A stretch of DNA of 57,451 bases from Azospirillum isscasi (GTDB lineage: Bacteria > Pseudomonadota > Alphaproteobacteria > Azospirillales > Azospirillaceae), in the NCBI RefSeq assembly GCF_030849505.1, contig NZ_JAUJFI010000014.1, positions 1-57,451 on the forward strand, given 5' to 3'. A model generated the notes under the pieces. The model had not been told where the DNA came from. It was given only the letters and a program-made list of their open reading frames with translations, and ran no database searches. This document shows, one piece after another, positions 46,719 to 55,353 of this stretch. Numbering within the stretch: position 1 is the stretch's first letter; every line of letters begins with the position of its first letter. Both the position numbers and the translations under genes were made by a program.

Positions 46719-48446
46719 TTAGGATATTGTCCCCTGTGCTAATCCAGCTTCGTGAACGAAGCCGTACTTCATCAGGTGGACGAGGCTGCGCAGCAGCAGC
46801 AGGCGGCGCTCCTCCGGCACCAGGGTCAGGATCCCGGAAACCGGGCGGCCGGGCGGATCCAGGGCTTCCAGCACCAGCAGGAGGTCGGTGGCCGGAGACA
46901 CGGTGCCGCCGCGTGCCGTGGAGTTCAGCGGGTCGGCGTGCAGCGCCGCCAGGGCATCGGCGATCCCCGCGCGGGCGAGGCCGCCGGCCCGCAGCAGCCG
47001 CGTGGACGGGGACAGGTGGCGCGTCGGGTAGGATTCGAACATCCGCAGCGGATCGGGGCGCAGCGGGTTGCCGTCGCGGTCGGGGCGGCGCGGGGCGCGT
47101 TCCGCGGCGTGGTTGCGGATCTCCGCCAGTTGGCGCCAGACGTCGAGATACTGCGGGATGATCGCCTTCCAGTCGAACATGGCGATGGCGCGGGCGCGCC
47201 CGGCCTCGCCCATGCGCCGCCGCAGCGCGGGGTCCGCGGCCAGCCGCGCGTAGGCGTCCGCCGCCGCCGCCACGTCGACGGCGGTCACCTGCGAGACGCG
47301 CCCGATGAAGTAGTCGTAGGTGTCCAGCCCGGCGGCGTAGCGGTCGGCGAAGTCGGGCCCGGTGCCCGGCGGCGGCAGGATGGTGGGAATCCGGAATCCG
47401 TCCACCCCGTCGCGCACCGTCTCGCGGTAGCCGTTCCAGTCGGTGATGACGCAAGGCAGCCCCGCCGCCATGGCCTCCACCGGGGTGATGCCGAAGGTTT
47501 CCTGCACGTTGTCCACCAGCGAGGTGAACAGGTCGGCGGCGGCCCAGATGCGGGTCCGCACCTCCGGCTTGCGGCCGTCCAGGAAGATGGCGTTGACGCT
47601 GGGGCAGTATCGCCGGGCCCCCTGGGTGAAGGCGGTGCCGATGGCGTCGTTGCCGAACCAGCCGGCCTGGATCAGGTGGAACCGCTTGCCGGTCCGCCGG
47701 GCGGCCTCCTCCAGCGCCAGATACATGGCGATCGGGTGCGCCTTGGCGTGGAAGCTGAGGCGCCCCATGAACAGCACCGCGACATCCTCCTCGCCGATGC
47801 CCAGCGCCGCGCGCTCCGCGCTGCGGGTCGCCGGGTCGAAGCGGAAGGCGCCCGTGTCCACGCCGAGCGGGATCACCGGCAGATGCGGCATCGGCACCTC
47901 GGCGGCGCCGAGCCGGTCGCGCAGATACTCCGCGTAGGGCGCAAGGACCGCCTCCACCGAGGCGCGGGCCGCCCAGGAGGTGCAGATCACCGCATCCCAC
48001 GGCTGCACCGGCGCGGTGGCCAGGGCGCCCAGGGCATGCGGCGATTCCGAGGTCGTGTGGGTGATGCCGCACAGGCTGTAGCCCCGCTGGTCGCGGGACC
48101 GGCGCCGCCAGGCGAACTGGTCGATGCCCGGCCCCGGCACGAACAGGCACCCCAGGCGGGCCAGCCGCGACGGTTCGCCGGTCGGGTAGAGCGCCACCTC
48201 CCGCCCCGGAGCGTGGCGGGCGGCGAGATCGGCGAACAGCCGCGCCTGCTCCGGCCCGTCGGCGTGGCAGGCGAAACCGTTCAGGCCGGAGTGCCGGAAG
48301 AAACCGACGAGGAAGGATTCGCCCGCCACATGGCGGCCCTTCAGGTCCGCCCGTGCGGTTTCGTAACCGTCGGGATGGAAATAGATGGCGGCGTTGGACA
48401 CGGGTGGTCGGGTCCTCGGGCGGTTGTGAAGACGCTGGTCGGGCAA
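46719..48446 (-). CDS. Family 4 glycosyltransferase (GT-B)
   Basis: 575 residues. The N-terminal half (LKGRHVAGESFLVGFFRHSG, VICTSWAARASVEAVLAPY) forms the acceptor domain. The donor domain has VAVLFMGRLSFHAKAHPIAM, then ETFGITPVEAMAAGLPCVIT with the EX7E pair and DWNGYRETVRDGVDGFRIPT. About 150 extra C-terminal residues follow the GT-B core and are mostly helical, with no recognised domain. The ATG at 48446 was used; a GTG at 48401, closer to the first strand (SNAAIYFHPDGYE), may be the true start. It lies downstream of the serralysin gene by 67 bases on the same strand, so it could be transcribed with it. Donor unknown. Confidence 0.88.
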   Translation of the reverse strand: MPDQRLHNRPRTRPPVSNAAIYFHPDGYETARADLKGRHVAGESFLVGFFRHSGLNGFACHADGPEQARLFADLAARHAPGREVALYPTGEPSRLARLGCLFVPGPGIDQFAWRRRSRDQRGYSLCGITHTTSESPHALGALATAPVQPWDAVICTSWAARASVEAVLAPYAEYLRDRLGAAEVPMPHLPVIPLGVDTGAFRFDPATRSAERAALGIGEEDVAVLFMGRLSFHAKAHPIAMYLALEEAARRTGKRFHLIQAGWFGNDAIGTAFTQGARRYCPSVNAIFLDGRKPEVRTRIWAAADLFTSLVDNVQETFGITPVEAMAAGLPCVITDWNGYRETVRDGVDGFRIPTILPPPGTGPDFADRYAAGLDTYDYFIGRVSQVTAVDVAAAADAYARLAADPALRRRMGEAGRARAIAMFDWKAIIPQYLDVWRQLAEIRNHAAERAPRRPDRDGNPLRPDPLRMFESYPTRHLSPSTRLLRAGGLARAGIADALAALHADPLNSTARGGTVSPATDLLLVLEALDPPGRPVSGILTLVPEERRLLLLRSLVHLMKYGFVHEAGLAQGTIS

Positions 48447-48513
48447 TGCCGGCGGGAGAGTACCCGCCCGGCCTTGTCAGAGCAACGCGCCCGAACGGAC
48501 GCCCGCACTCCGT

Positions 48514-50274
48514 TCAACCGGTCAGCCAGACCGCCAGATAATCGGTGCCGTTCACCGTGCCGGGCATCGTCGTCAGGGACCCCACGGATTTGCCGCTCAG
48601 CGTCAGGCTGGCGTCGGTATGGCCGTTGCCGTCGAGGTCGATGTGGGCCGTGGCGCCCGTGAATCCGCCGGCTCCGTCCATCTCCGTCCAGGTGAGGGCC
48701 GATTGCCCCGGCTGCCAGCCCCAGACGGTGACGATCTCCCCCGCCTCCAGGTCGGTCACGGTGGACCAGACCGGTTCGCCCGAGCGGGCGTCGAGGAAGA
48801 AGGTGTCCTGCCCGGCGCCGCCGGTGAGGAAGTTCGACCCCGTGCCGCCGTCCAGCACGTCGTCGCCGGCCCCGCCGTCGATGGCGTCCATGCCGCTCCG
48901 GCTGTTGATGAAGTCGTTCCCGTTTCCGCCGACGATCGCCTCGCCGTCGTCGCTGCCGATCAACTGCCATTGCAGGGTCTGGACCGGGCCGGAGTAGGTC
49001 GAGGCCTCCTGAAGGATCTGCGTTCCCGACACGCTGCTGACCACACCGAAGAAGGTGCTGGCCACCGTGCCGGGGGTGGCGTCGCGGCTCAGCGCCAGGG
49101 TCATGTCGCCGAAGGACAGATGCTCGATGCTGCGCAGGGTGTTGGTCCCCTGCGGGCCGTCCACCATCACCTCGCCCGCCCCGGTGTGGCGGATGGTGTA
49201 GGAGGAAGGCGCCCCCTCGAACACCGCCGTGTCGAACCCGTCGCCGCCGTCCAGCAGGTTGTTTCCGGTCCCCCCGCTCAGGGTGTCGTTTCCGGCCCCG
49301 CCGAACAGGGCGTTGTCCAGCGCGTTGCCGATCAGGGCGTCGTTTCCCGATCCACCGATGGCGTTCTCGATCCAGCAGTCGTAGGCGATGCCCAGCGTCC
49401 GGGATTCCATGGAGAAGCCGGCCCTCCAGGCCGGTCCCAGGTCGCTGTAGGAGCCGGGGCGCAGGTCGATCCGGGCGTCGCTGGTCTGGTTGGCCCAGCT
49501 GATGGTGTCGTTGCCGCCGCCGTCCCAGATGGTTTCGAAGATCGCCTGTCCCGGCTGCCAGGAATAGACGGTGTCCCCGGCGTTGGTGGACATGTTGGCG
49601 CCGTACAGATACTGGATGGCGGCGATGTCGCTGACCATGGGGGTGGTGGGGAAGCGGTCCTGCCAATAGCCCATCTCCGGAGACGCCCCGGGATAGGAGC
49701 GGTAGCTCATCGTGCTGTGGAGCTGGGAGTCGATGCCCGTGGGGGCGGCCGGGAAAGCCCCGTATTCCTCGTGCAGGTGCTTCAGGCCGAAGGCGTGTCC
49801 GATCTCGTGGACGATGGTCTGGTGGATGTAGGAGCCGGATGCCCAGGACAGGGACGGGTCGGCGAAGAGCTTGCCGAACCAGATGTCGCCGGCTTCCGGC
49901 AGATCCACCACCGGCAGGACCGTGTAGGCGGTCGCCGGCGCGTTGCTTCCGCCGAAGCGGATGTCGCCGCAGGACAGGGCGCTGTCGGTGACCTCGGTGC
50001 AGGTGATGTTCGCGACCGCCGTCCAGGTCCCGATCGCCTGGCGAATCGCCGCCTGGGCCGTTCCGGACAGGGTCCAGACGCTTCCCGGGTCCGGCGTCAG
50101 ATAGCCGTCCCGATAGGCCGACAGGCCGGCGACACCGAAAGAATAGGTCAGGGAAACGCCGTTCCCGGGTTGACTCTCCGCACCCCATTTGTACCCGGCG
50201 AGCAATGAATCGATTTGAATGCGCCCGCTTCCGGCGATTTCGGATACGGGAACCACGTAATCCGGTGTGCTCAT
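48514..50274 (-). CDS. Serralysin-like RTX metalloprotease (peptidase M10)
   Basis: 586 residues from the ATG at 50274, which has AAGGTGG six bases upstream. HEIGHAFGLKH (156-166) is the zinc-binding site of the M10 family and STMSYRS (187-193) the methionine turn. Two sets of RTX nonapeptide repeats (GGxGxDxLx) lie at about 307-350 and 440-495 and would bind calcium after export. There is no Sec signal peptide, and the C terminus ends with a hydrophobic DYLAVWLTG, as expected for a type I secretion signal. Differences from typical serralysins: three cysteines (92, 102, 300), in a class normally without any, and RTX blocks split by about 90 residues. The HlyB/HlyD pair at 36760-40318 is the obvious candidate exporter. 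Confidence 0.93.
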   Translation of the reverse strand: MSTPDYVVPVSEIAGSGRIQIDSLLAGYKWGAESQPGNGVSLTYSFGVAGLSAYRDGYLTPDPGSVWTLSGTAQAAIRQAIGTWTAVANITCTEVTDSALSCGDIRFGGSNAPATAYTVLPVVDLPEAGDIWFGKLFADPSLSWASGSYIHQTIVHEIGHAFGLKHLHEEYGAFPAAPTGIDSQLHSTMSYRSYPGASPEMGYWQDRFPTTPMVSDIAAIQYLYGANMSTNAGDTVYSWQPGQAIFETIWDGGGNDTISWANQTSDARIDLRPGSYSDLGPAWRAGFSMESRTLGIAYDCWIENAIGGSGNDALIGNALDNALFGGAGNDTLSGGTGNNLLDGGDGFDTAVFEGAPSSYTIRHTGAGEVMVDGPQGTNTLRSIEHLSFGDMTLALSRDATPGTVASTFFGVVSSVSGTQILQEASTYSGPVQTLQWQLIGSDDGEAIVGGNGNDFINSRSGMDAIDGGAGDDVLDGGTGSNFLTGGAGQDTFFLDARSGEPVWSTVTDLEAGEIVTVWGWQPGQSALTWTEMDGAGGFTGATAHIDLDGNGHTDASLTLSGKSVGSLTTMPGTVNGTDYLAVWLTG

Positions 50275-50343
50275 CGCTGCCACCTTCGAATAAAAGAGGG
50301 CCTGTTTGTGAAAACAGCTCTTCAATTCAGAAATGAGTGGCAT

Positions 50344-50358
50344 GCATTCAATGAATGC
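50344..50358. promoter_or_regulatory. 15-bp palindrome at the predicted serralysin transcription start
   Basis: GCATTCA-A-TGAATGC is a perfect palindrome. It sits immediately downstream of the -10 element, at the expected transcription start of the serralysin gene, a usual place for a repressor operator. As RNA it could also form a short 5' hairpin. Confidence 0.5.
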
Positions 50359-50364
50359 CGAAGA

Positions 50365-50394
50365 ATTATCGACCAAATCAACTCATAGCGTCAA
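50365..50394 (-). promoter_or_regulatory. Sigma-70 promoter of the serralysin gene
   Basis: On the minus strand TTGACG (complement of 50389-50394) is followed after 18 bases by GATAAT (complement of 50365-50370), each matching the consensus in 5 of 6 positions. The start of transcription would be near 50358, leaving an untranslated leader of about 84 bases. Confidence 0.65.
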
Positions 50395-50573
50395 AAAAGT
50401 AAGTCAACAGAATCAATTTTATCATGTGGTTATTTTTTGATGTCCCGGGTCTTAATGCGAGCGTGCGGATGAATCCAGAGGGTGACGTTTTCTGGTCTGG
50501 CCTTGCCCGACCGGACGCCTCTTGCGGGGCGGCGGGCCTAAGGGGAGTGGTCCATCCGGGGATGCCGCGTCTC

Positions 50574-50612
50574 CATCCCTCTTGCGCATCCCTCTTGCGC
50601 ATCCCTCTTGCG
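50574..50612. repeat. Three tandem 13-bp repeats upstream of the oxidoreductase
   Basis: CATCCCTCTTGCG is repeated three times without mismatch at 50574-50586, 50587-50599 and 50600-50612. It ends about 77 bases before the oxidoreductase start. Slippage-prone sequence of this type could alter promoter spacing. Confidence 0.9.
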
Positions 50613-50689
50613 TGCCCGGCTGCTTTTGCGGCCTTGTTGGCCTTGAGGAAGCCTTTGGATCAGCCCTTTTGAAGGACCGGAGAGGAACG

Positions 50690-51811
50690 ATGGAGCGGGT
50701 GGACTGCGTGGTGGCCGGGGCCGGGGTGATCGGGCTGGCGGTGGCCCGGCGGCTGGCCCGCGCCGGGCGGGAGGTGGTGGTTCTGGAGGCGGCGGACGCC
50801 ATCGGCACCGGCACCAGCTCGCGCAACTCGGAGGTCATCCACGCGGGCATCTACTACCCCACGGGCAGCCTGCGGGCGCGCCTGTGCGTGGCCGGGCGGG
50901 ACGCGCTCTATGCCTACTGCGCGGCGCATGGGGTGGAGCACGCCCGCATCGGCAAGCTGATCGTCGCCACGGAGGAGGCCCAGCTGCCCCGGCTGGAGGC
51001 CATCCGCGCCCAGGCCGCCGCCAATGGGGTGGACGATCTCGTGGCCCTCTCGGCGTCCGAGGCGATGGCGCTGGAACCGAACCTGCGCTGCGTGGGCGCG
51101 CTGCTGTCGCCATCGACCGGCATCATCGACAGCCACGGCCTGATGCTGGCCCTGCGGGGCGACGCGGAGGCGGCGGGCGCCATGCTGGCCTTCCTCAGCC
51201 CGCTGGAGCGCGTCCACCGCGGCGCGGACGGCTTCGAACTGGAGGTCGGCGGGGCGGAGCCGATGCGCATCGCCTGCGGGACGCTGGTCAACGCCGCCGG
51301 GCTGGGGGCCTGGGGCGTCGCCCGGGGGCTGGAGGGTTTCCCGGCGGGGCATGTGCCGCCGCGGGTGCTGGCCAAGGGCAACTACTACGCGCTGGGGCAG
51401 GGGCGCTCACCCTTCGCACGGCTGGTCTATCCGGTGCCGGTGGAAGGCGGGCTGGGCGTCCACCTGACGCTGGATCTGGCCGGGCAGGCCCGTTTCGGCC
51501 CGGACGTGGAGTGGCTGGCCCCCGCGGATTACGACCGGCTCGACTACCGGGTCGACCCGAGACGGGCCGACGGCTTCTACGGCGAGGTGCGGCGCTATTG
51601 GCCGGGTCTGCCCGACGGCGCCCTGGTTCCGGCCTATTCCGGCGTCCGCCCGAAGCTGAGCGGCCCCGGCCAGCCGCAGGCCGACTTCCTGATCCAGGGG
51701 CCGGAGACGCACGGGGTGCCGGGCCTGGTCAACCTGTTCGGCATGGAATCGCCGGGCCTGACCTCCTGCCTCGCCATCGCCGACGCGGTGGCGGAACGGC
51801 TGGGCGGCTGA
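50690..51811 (+). CDS. FAD-dependent oxidoreductase (DAO family, L-2-hydroxyglutarate oxidase LhgO-like)
   Basis: 373 residues from the ATG at 50690 with AGAGGA just upstream. [20 protein letters not shown] is the FAD-binding loop; [20 protein letters not shown] and [19 protein letters not shown] are shared with LhgO proteins, and [20 protein letters not shown] is their C-terminal signature. LhgO oxidises L-2-hydroxyglutarate to 2-oxoglutarate and feeds electrons to the quinone pool. The substrate of this protein is not certain. It has no clear link to glycan synthesis; it may simply be a housekeeping gene inserted between surface genes. It ends 11 bases before the convergent gmhA-like gene. 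Confidence 0.87.
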   Translation: MERVDCVVAGAGVIGLAVARRLARAGREVVVLEAADAIGTGTSSRNSEVIHAGIYYPTGSLRARLCVAGRDALYAYCAAHGVEHARIGKLIVATEEAQLPRLEAIRAQAAANGVDDLVALSASEAMALEPNLRCVGALLSPSTGIIDSHGLMLALRGDAEAAGAMLAFLSPLERVHRGADGFELEVGGAEPMRIACGTLVNAAGLGAWGVARGLEGFPAGHVPPRVLAKGNYYALGQGRSPFARLVYPVPVEGGLGVHLTLDLAGQARFGPDVEWLAPADYDRLDYRVDPRRADGFYGEVRRYWPGLPDGALVPAYSGVRPKLSGPGQPQADFLIQGPETHGVPGLVNLFGMESPGLTSCLAIADAVAERLGG

Positions 51812-51822
51812 CGGCGGCGGGG

Positions 51823-52398
51823 TCAGACGAAGGCGTTCTCGACCAGTTCGCACAGCATGTGGCCGGCGGCGATGTGCATTTCCTGGATGCGCGGGGTGTC
51901 GGTGGAGGGCACGCACAGGCAGACGTCGCACAGCTCCTTCATCCGCCCGCCGGCGGCGCCGGTCAGCCCGACGGTGCGCATGCCGAGCGCGCGCGCGGCT
52001 TCCAGGGCGGCCACCACGTTGCGGCTGTTGCCGCTGGTCGAGATGCCGACCAGCACGTCGCCGGCCCGGCCCAGGCCGCGGACCTGCCGGGTGAACACCT
52101 CGTCGTAGGAATAGTCGTTGGCGATGGCCGTCAGGGCGGAGGTGTCCACCGTCAGGGCCACCGCCGCCAGGGGGGCGCGGTCCCGCAGATAGCGCCCGGT
52201 CAGCTCCGCCGCGAGATGCTGGGAATCGGCGGCGGACCCGCCGTTGCCGCAGAACAGCACCTTGCCGCCGCCCTTCAGCCCGTCGATCATCAGCCCGGCG
52301 GCGGCTTCGATGCGGTCGGCCTGCGCGGCGAAGGCCGCAAAGTTCCGGGACGTCTCAAGCAGGGCTTCGCGGACGCGGTCGGCGGCGGAGTGGCTCAT
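51823..52398 (-). CDS. gmhA: Sedoheptulose-7-phosphate isomerase (GmhA-like, SIS domain)
   Basis: 191 residues from the ATG at 52398 with AGGA at seven bases. The SIS domain shows [20 protein letters not shown] (about 44-63), [37 protein letters not shown] and [19 protein letters not shown]. The NGGSA.D.QH and STSGNS motifs with the ENDxxY-like NDYSYDE stretch are those of GmhA, which makes D-glycero-D-manno-heptose-7-phosphate, the first step to LPS heptose or GDP-heptose. The closely related DiaA family cannot be fully excluded. No other heptose gene is visible. It is last in a minus-strand unit with the methyltransferases and GT4. Confidence 0.87.
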   Translation of the reverse strand: MSHSAADRVREALLETSRNFAAFAAQADRIEAAAGLMIDGLKGGGKVLFCGNGGSAADSQHLAAELTGRYLRDRAPLAAVALTVDTSALTAIANDYSYDEVFTRQVRGLGRAGDVLVGISTSGNSRNVVAALEAARALGMRTVGLTGAAGGRMKELCDVCLCVPSTDTPRIQEMHIAAGHMLCELVENAFV

Positions 52399-52439
52399 CT
52401 TCAAGTCCTGGGCTTCGGAAAACGGACGAACCATACGAC

Positions 52440-52477
52440 GGGGCGCCGATGGGCGCCACAGCCCTTTCCGGCGCCCC
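52440..52477. repeat. Inverted repeat upstream of gmhA
   Basis: GGGGCGCC at 52440-52447 and GGCGCCCC at 52470-52477 can pair over a 22-base loop, and GGCGCC with GGGCGCC gives a competing small hairpin inside. It lies between the methyltransferase stop (52486) and the gmhA ribosome site. Without a T-tract it is not a clear terminator; it may reduce readthrough into gmhA. Confidence 0.35.
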
Positions 52478-52485
52478 GCCTTCCA

Positions 52486-54039
52486 TCACAGGAGGCCGAG
52501 CCGCTGCCACACGGGCAGCTTCTGCGGCAGGAAATCGGCCAGCTTCGCGGCGACCAGCGGGCGCATGGCCTCGGGATCGGAGATGGGGGCCCCGTCCTCG
52601 GCGAAGATCGCGCGCCCGAGCGCGCGCAGCGCATCCGTCACGAAGCCGGCGAGCCCCTGGACGTCCACCGGCTGCCCGCCCAGAAGGCCGGCCAGGACGA
52701 GGCGTTCCAGGGAGTCGGCCCCGACGCCCAGCCCGACCACGGGAGACGCCAGGAAGAACAGGCTTTCATCGACCAGCATGCGCCCGGCGATCGCCCGGTT
52801 GAGCCGTCCGGCAGCCTCGCGTGCTTCCTCCGAAGAGTCCGCCAGGGGGTGGGCGTGGTTGGCGGAAACCAGGAGCGCCACGAAGCGGGAGATGGTGCCG
52901 AAATCGTGCCGGGCCATGTCCGGCAGCGCCGCGATCTCGCCGAGGCCCGGCGTGCCCGCGGCGAGCGCGTCGAGGATCGGCAGGCCGAGCCCCGGATCGT
53001 GGCGCAGCTCGCCCAGCGGCACCGGAACCGCCAGCCCGGCCTTCTCGCGCGGGACCATCAGCGTGAAGCGAAGCCGCCGGAGTTCCGCGGCGGTCTCCGC
53101 GGCGGACAACCGGTCCGGGCCGCGGACGAAGATGTCGCGGCGGAACACCTGATTCATGGCGAAGTCGCGCACCGTCTCCACCAGCGTCGGGTCGGCGATC
53201 TCCGCCAGGATGGTCCGCAGTTCCGGACGCACCGACAACTCGTCGAAATTGTGCGGGATGTTGGCGGAGCAGGCATAGCCCAGCTTCGCCCGCGCCATGT
53301 CCTGCGCCACCTGGGCATGGCCCAGCGGCTCCCAATGGGTGTTCAGATACTCGTGCGTCAGATAGCGGCGGTCCTGTCCCGCCATCGTGGCGAGATGCTG
53401 GCCGACGGTGGGGTTGGCGGCGAAATAGCCGGCGCCGGCCTCGTTCAGCCGGTTGACGAAGCCCAGCGCGGCGTCGAACTGCCGGTCGCTGCGGGCCGGG
53501 TTGGCCGCCGCATGGGCCAGCATCAGCTTTTGCAAGGGCAGAAGCGGCGCCCAGCCCGGCATGGCGTTGTAGCTGACGAAGACCAGCCCGCCGGGCTTCA
53601 GAGTCTTCTCCAGGATGTCCACCACCGCCCGGCGGTTCTCCGGGCTGACCCAACTGTAGACGCCGTGCAGGACGATGAAGTCGAAGCCCTCGCCGGCCTC
53701 CGCCGCCGGCAGCGCCCCGGCGGCCACCTCCTGGAAGCTCCGCTCATGGAAGGCGACGTTGGCCAGCCCGGCCTCTTCGGCCATCCGGCGCGCCCCGGCG
53801 ACGTGCAGCGGGTTGAAGTCGATGCCGGTAAAGCGCCCCTGGGGATGGGTCGCCGCCAGGATGTTCAGGGTCATCCCCTGGCCGCAGCCCAGCTCGCAAT
53901 AGCGGAAGGGCCGGTCGGTGCGCGGCGGGCGGACGCCGTTCAGCAGGCAGACGTAGGACAGGTAACCCGGCGTCAGCTCGCGGTAGGCACCGTGGGTGTA
54001 GGCAATGTCGGCGTTGTAGCCGTCGCTCCACGCGCTCAT
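52486..54039 (-). CDS. SAM methyltransferase with C-terminal methyltransferase-regulatory domain
   Basis: 517 residues. Residues about 20-190 are a class I methyltransferase: FRYCELGCGQGMTLNILAA is the SAM loop, FTGIDFNPLHVAGARRMAEE the acidic strand 2, and FIVLHGVYSWVSPENRRAVV follows strand 4. Residues about 210-300 match the methyltransferase regulatory domain (YLTHEYLNTHWEPLGHAQVA, YACSANIPHNFDEL), and the remainder is helical with a winged-helix-like look. Proteins of this architecture occur in O-antigen loci of many proteobacteria. The ATG overlaps the stop of the upstream GT4 gene in an ATGA, so the two are translationally coupled, and methylation of the sugar added by that GT4 is a reasonable guess. 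Confidence 0.86.
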   Translation of the reverse strand: MSAWSDGYNADIAYTHGAYRELTPGYLSYVCLLNGVRPPRTDRPFRYCELGCGQGMTLNILAATHPQGRFTGIDFNPLHVAGARRMAEEAGLANVAFHERSFQEVAAGALPAAEAGEGFDFIVLHGVYSWVSPENRRAVVDILEKTLKPGGLVFVSYNAMPGWAPLLPLQKLMLAHAAANPARSDRQFDAALGFVNRLNEAGAGYFAANPTVGQHLATMAGQDRRYLTHEYLNTHWEPLGHAQVAQDMARAKLGYACSANIPHNFDELSVRPELRTILAEIADPTLVETVRDFAMNQVFRRDIFVRGPDRLSAAETAAELRRLRFTLMVPREKAGLAVPVPLGELRHDPGLGLPILDALAAGTPGLGEIAALPDMARHDFGTISRFVALLVSANHAHPLADSSEEAREAAGRLNRAIAGRMLVDESLFFLASPVVGLGVGADSLERLVLAGLLGGQPVDVQGLAGFVTDALRALGRAIFAEDGAPISDPEAMRPLVAAKLADFLPQKLPVWQRLGLL

Positions 54040-55283
54040 TTCGGGGCCCTCTCCGCGGGGTTCCGCCCGGCGATCAGGTCGTCGATGAGCGCAAGGTGGC
54101 GGGGCAGGGTGACGGTGCGGAGGTCGTAGTTCTCGACCACCGTCCGGCGCGCCCGGTCGCGCAGGGTCTGCATCCGGTCGGGATGCTCGAACACCTCGTC
54201 GATGCGGTCGGCCAGGGCCGCCCCGTCGAAGAAGTCCACCAGAAGCCCGTTCTGCCGGTCGCGCAGCACCTCTTCCACCGGAATGGTGGAGGAGCCGATC
54301 AGCAGACAGCCCGATGCCATGGCCTCCAGGAAGGACCAGGACAGCACGAAGGGATAGGTCAGGTAGACGTGGGCCGACGAGACGCGCAGCACCGACAGGA
54401 AGGTGCCGTAGGGAACCTTGCCCAGGAAATGCACCCGCTCCCGGTCGATGCCCTGCCCGACCTCGGCCAGCAGGATGTCGCGGTAGCTCCGCCCGTCGCT
54501 GGACATCTGGCCATAGCTGACCTCGTCGCCGCCGACGATCAGCACATGGGCCTTGGGCCGCCGCTTCAGGATGCCCGGCAGGGCGCGCATGAAGACGTGG
54601 AAGCCGCGGTAGGGCTCCAGGTTGCGGGCGACGTAGGTGATGACCTCGTCCTTGCGCGTCAGCGTCAGGCCCGACGGCAGGCGCAGCCATGCCTCGGGTT
54701 CCGGCCGGACGATGGCGGTGTCCACGCCCTCGTGGATCACGCTGATGCGGGCGCGCATGTAGTCGGGGTAGAGCGACCACTGCCAGCCGGTCGGGGTCTG
54801 GCCCCAGTCGGCGGCCTCGAAGCCCAGCGTGTTGATGACGTTCTTGGTGCGCACCCGCGGCCCGTCGTTCTCGATGACCGGGACCATGGGATCGAAGCCG
54901 ATGTCGGCCCCTTGCCGGTGGTAGAAGAATTCGAAATAGGCGAGCAGCGGAACGTCGGGCCAGACGTCCTTCATGTACAGCGTCTCACCCCAGCCGTTGT
55001 GCCCGATCATGATGTCGGGGCGGAAGCCTTCGGCCTTCAGACGGCGGCAGACCTCGTAGACGCTCTGCCCGTAGACGACCGCCAGCTCCAGCTCCTGGAT
55101 GTAGTGGTGGGTCGTCGATTTTGCCGTCCGGAAGGGCTGGTAGACGGCGCGCTCCACGCCGGGGATCTGCGCCGGGCTGTCGTGCGAGATGAAGACCACC
55201 CGGTTGCCCGGCTGGGACGCCAGATGCTGCACGATGTGCTGGTACTGGCCCGGGAAGTTCTGGTGGACGAAGAGATAGTTCAT
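54036..55283 (-). CDS. Family 4 glycosyltransferase (Glyco_trans_4_3 N-terminal type)
   Basis: 415 residues. MNYLFVHQNFPGQYQHIVQH and NRVVFISHDSPAQIPGVE form the characteristic N-terminal domain, with MIGHNGWGETLYMKDVWPDV and PLLAYFEFFYHRQGADIGF. The C-terminal donor half has VITYVARNLEPYRGFHVFMR, VLIVGGDEVSYGQ and LTYPFVLSWSFLEAMASGCL, where the EX7E pair is replaced by a tryptophan-serine-type variant typical of the subfamily. The enzyme acts in the cytosol on a lipid-linked acceptor; donor unknown. It is 70 bases after the upstream methyltransferase and overlaps the downstream one by four bases. Confidence 0.9.
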   Translation of the reverse strand: MNYLFVHQNFPGQYQHIVQHLASQPGNRVVFISHDSPAQIPGVERAVYQPFRTAKSTTHHYIQELELAVVYGQSVYEVCRRLKAEGFRPDIMIGHNGWGETLYMKDVWPDVPLLAYFEFFYHRQGADIGFDPMVPVIENDGPRVRTKNVINTLGFEAADWGQTPTGWQWSLYPDYMRARISVIHEGVDTAIVRPEPEAWLRLPSGLTLTRKDEVITYVARNLEPYRGFHVFMRALPGILKRRPKAHVLIVGGDEVSYGQMSSDGRSYRDILLAEVGQGIDRERVHFLGKVPYGTFLSVLRVSSAHVYLTYPFVLSWSFLEAMASGCLLIGSSTIPVEEVLRDRQNGLLVDFFDGAALADRIDEVFEHPDRMQTLRDRARRTVVENYDLRTVTLPRHLALIDDLIAGRNPAERAPK

Positions 55284-55353
55284 CGCGTGCCGCCGATTCC
55301 GCAGAAAAGGCCCGCCATCCGCCGCGGGCCAGGATGAGCATGGTCCCGGAGCG

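Larger units (their letters stand above)
50275..50689. other. Divergent regulatory region between the serralysin and the oxidoreductase
   Basis: 415 bases. The left part (about 50280-50460) is AT-rich and carries the serralysin promoter and a palindrome; the right part is GC-rich with a 13-base triple repeat. A 74-codon frame on the minus strand (50378-50602) crosses both parts but looks like noise and would overlap the promoter. No other gene seen. Confidence 0.65.

Noticed and set aside
50378..50602. Small minus-strand ORF upstream of the serralysin
   Set aside because: It overlaps the predicted serralysin promoter and has no ribosome site or recognisable sequence.
50574..50612. CRISPR-like repeats
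   Set aside because: The units are only 13 bases and directly adjacent, with no spacers; no cas gene is present.
50884..54129. Open frame of more than 1000 codons on the plus strand
   Set aside because: It crosses the oxidoreductase gene in another frame and three convergent genes with clear domains; low-complexity translation.
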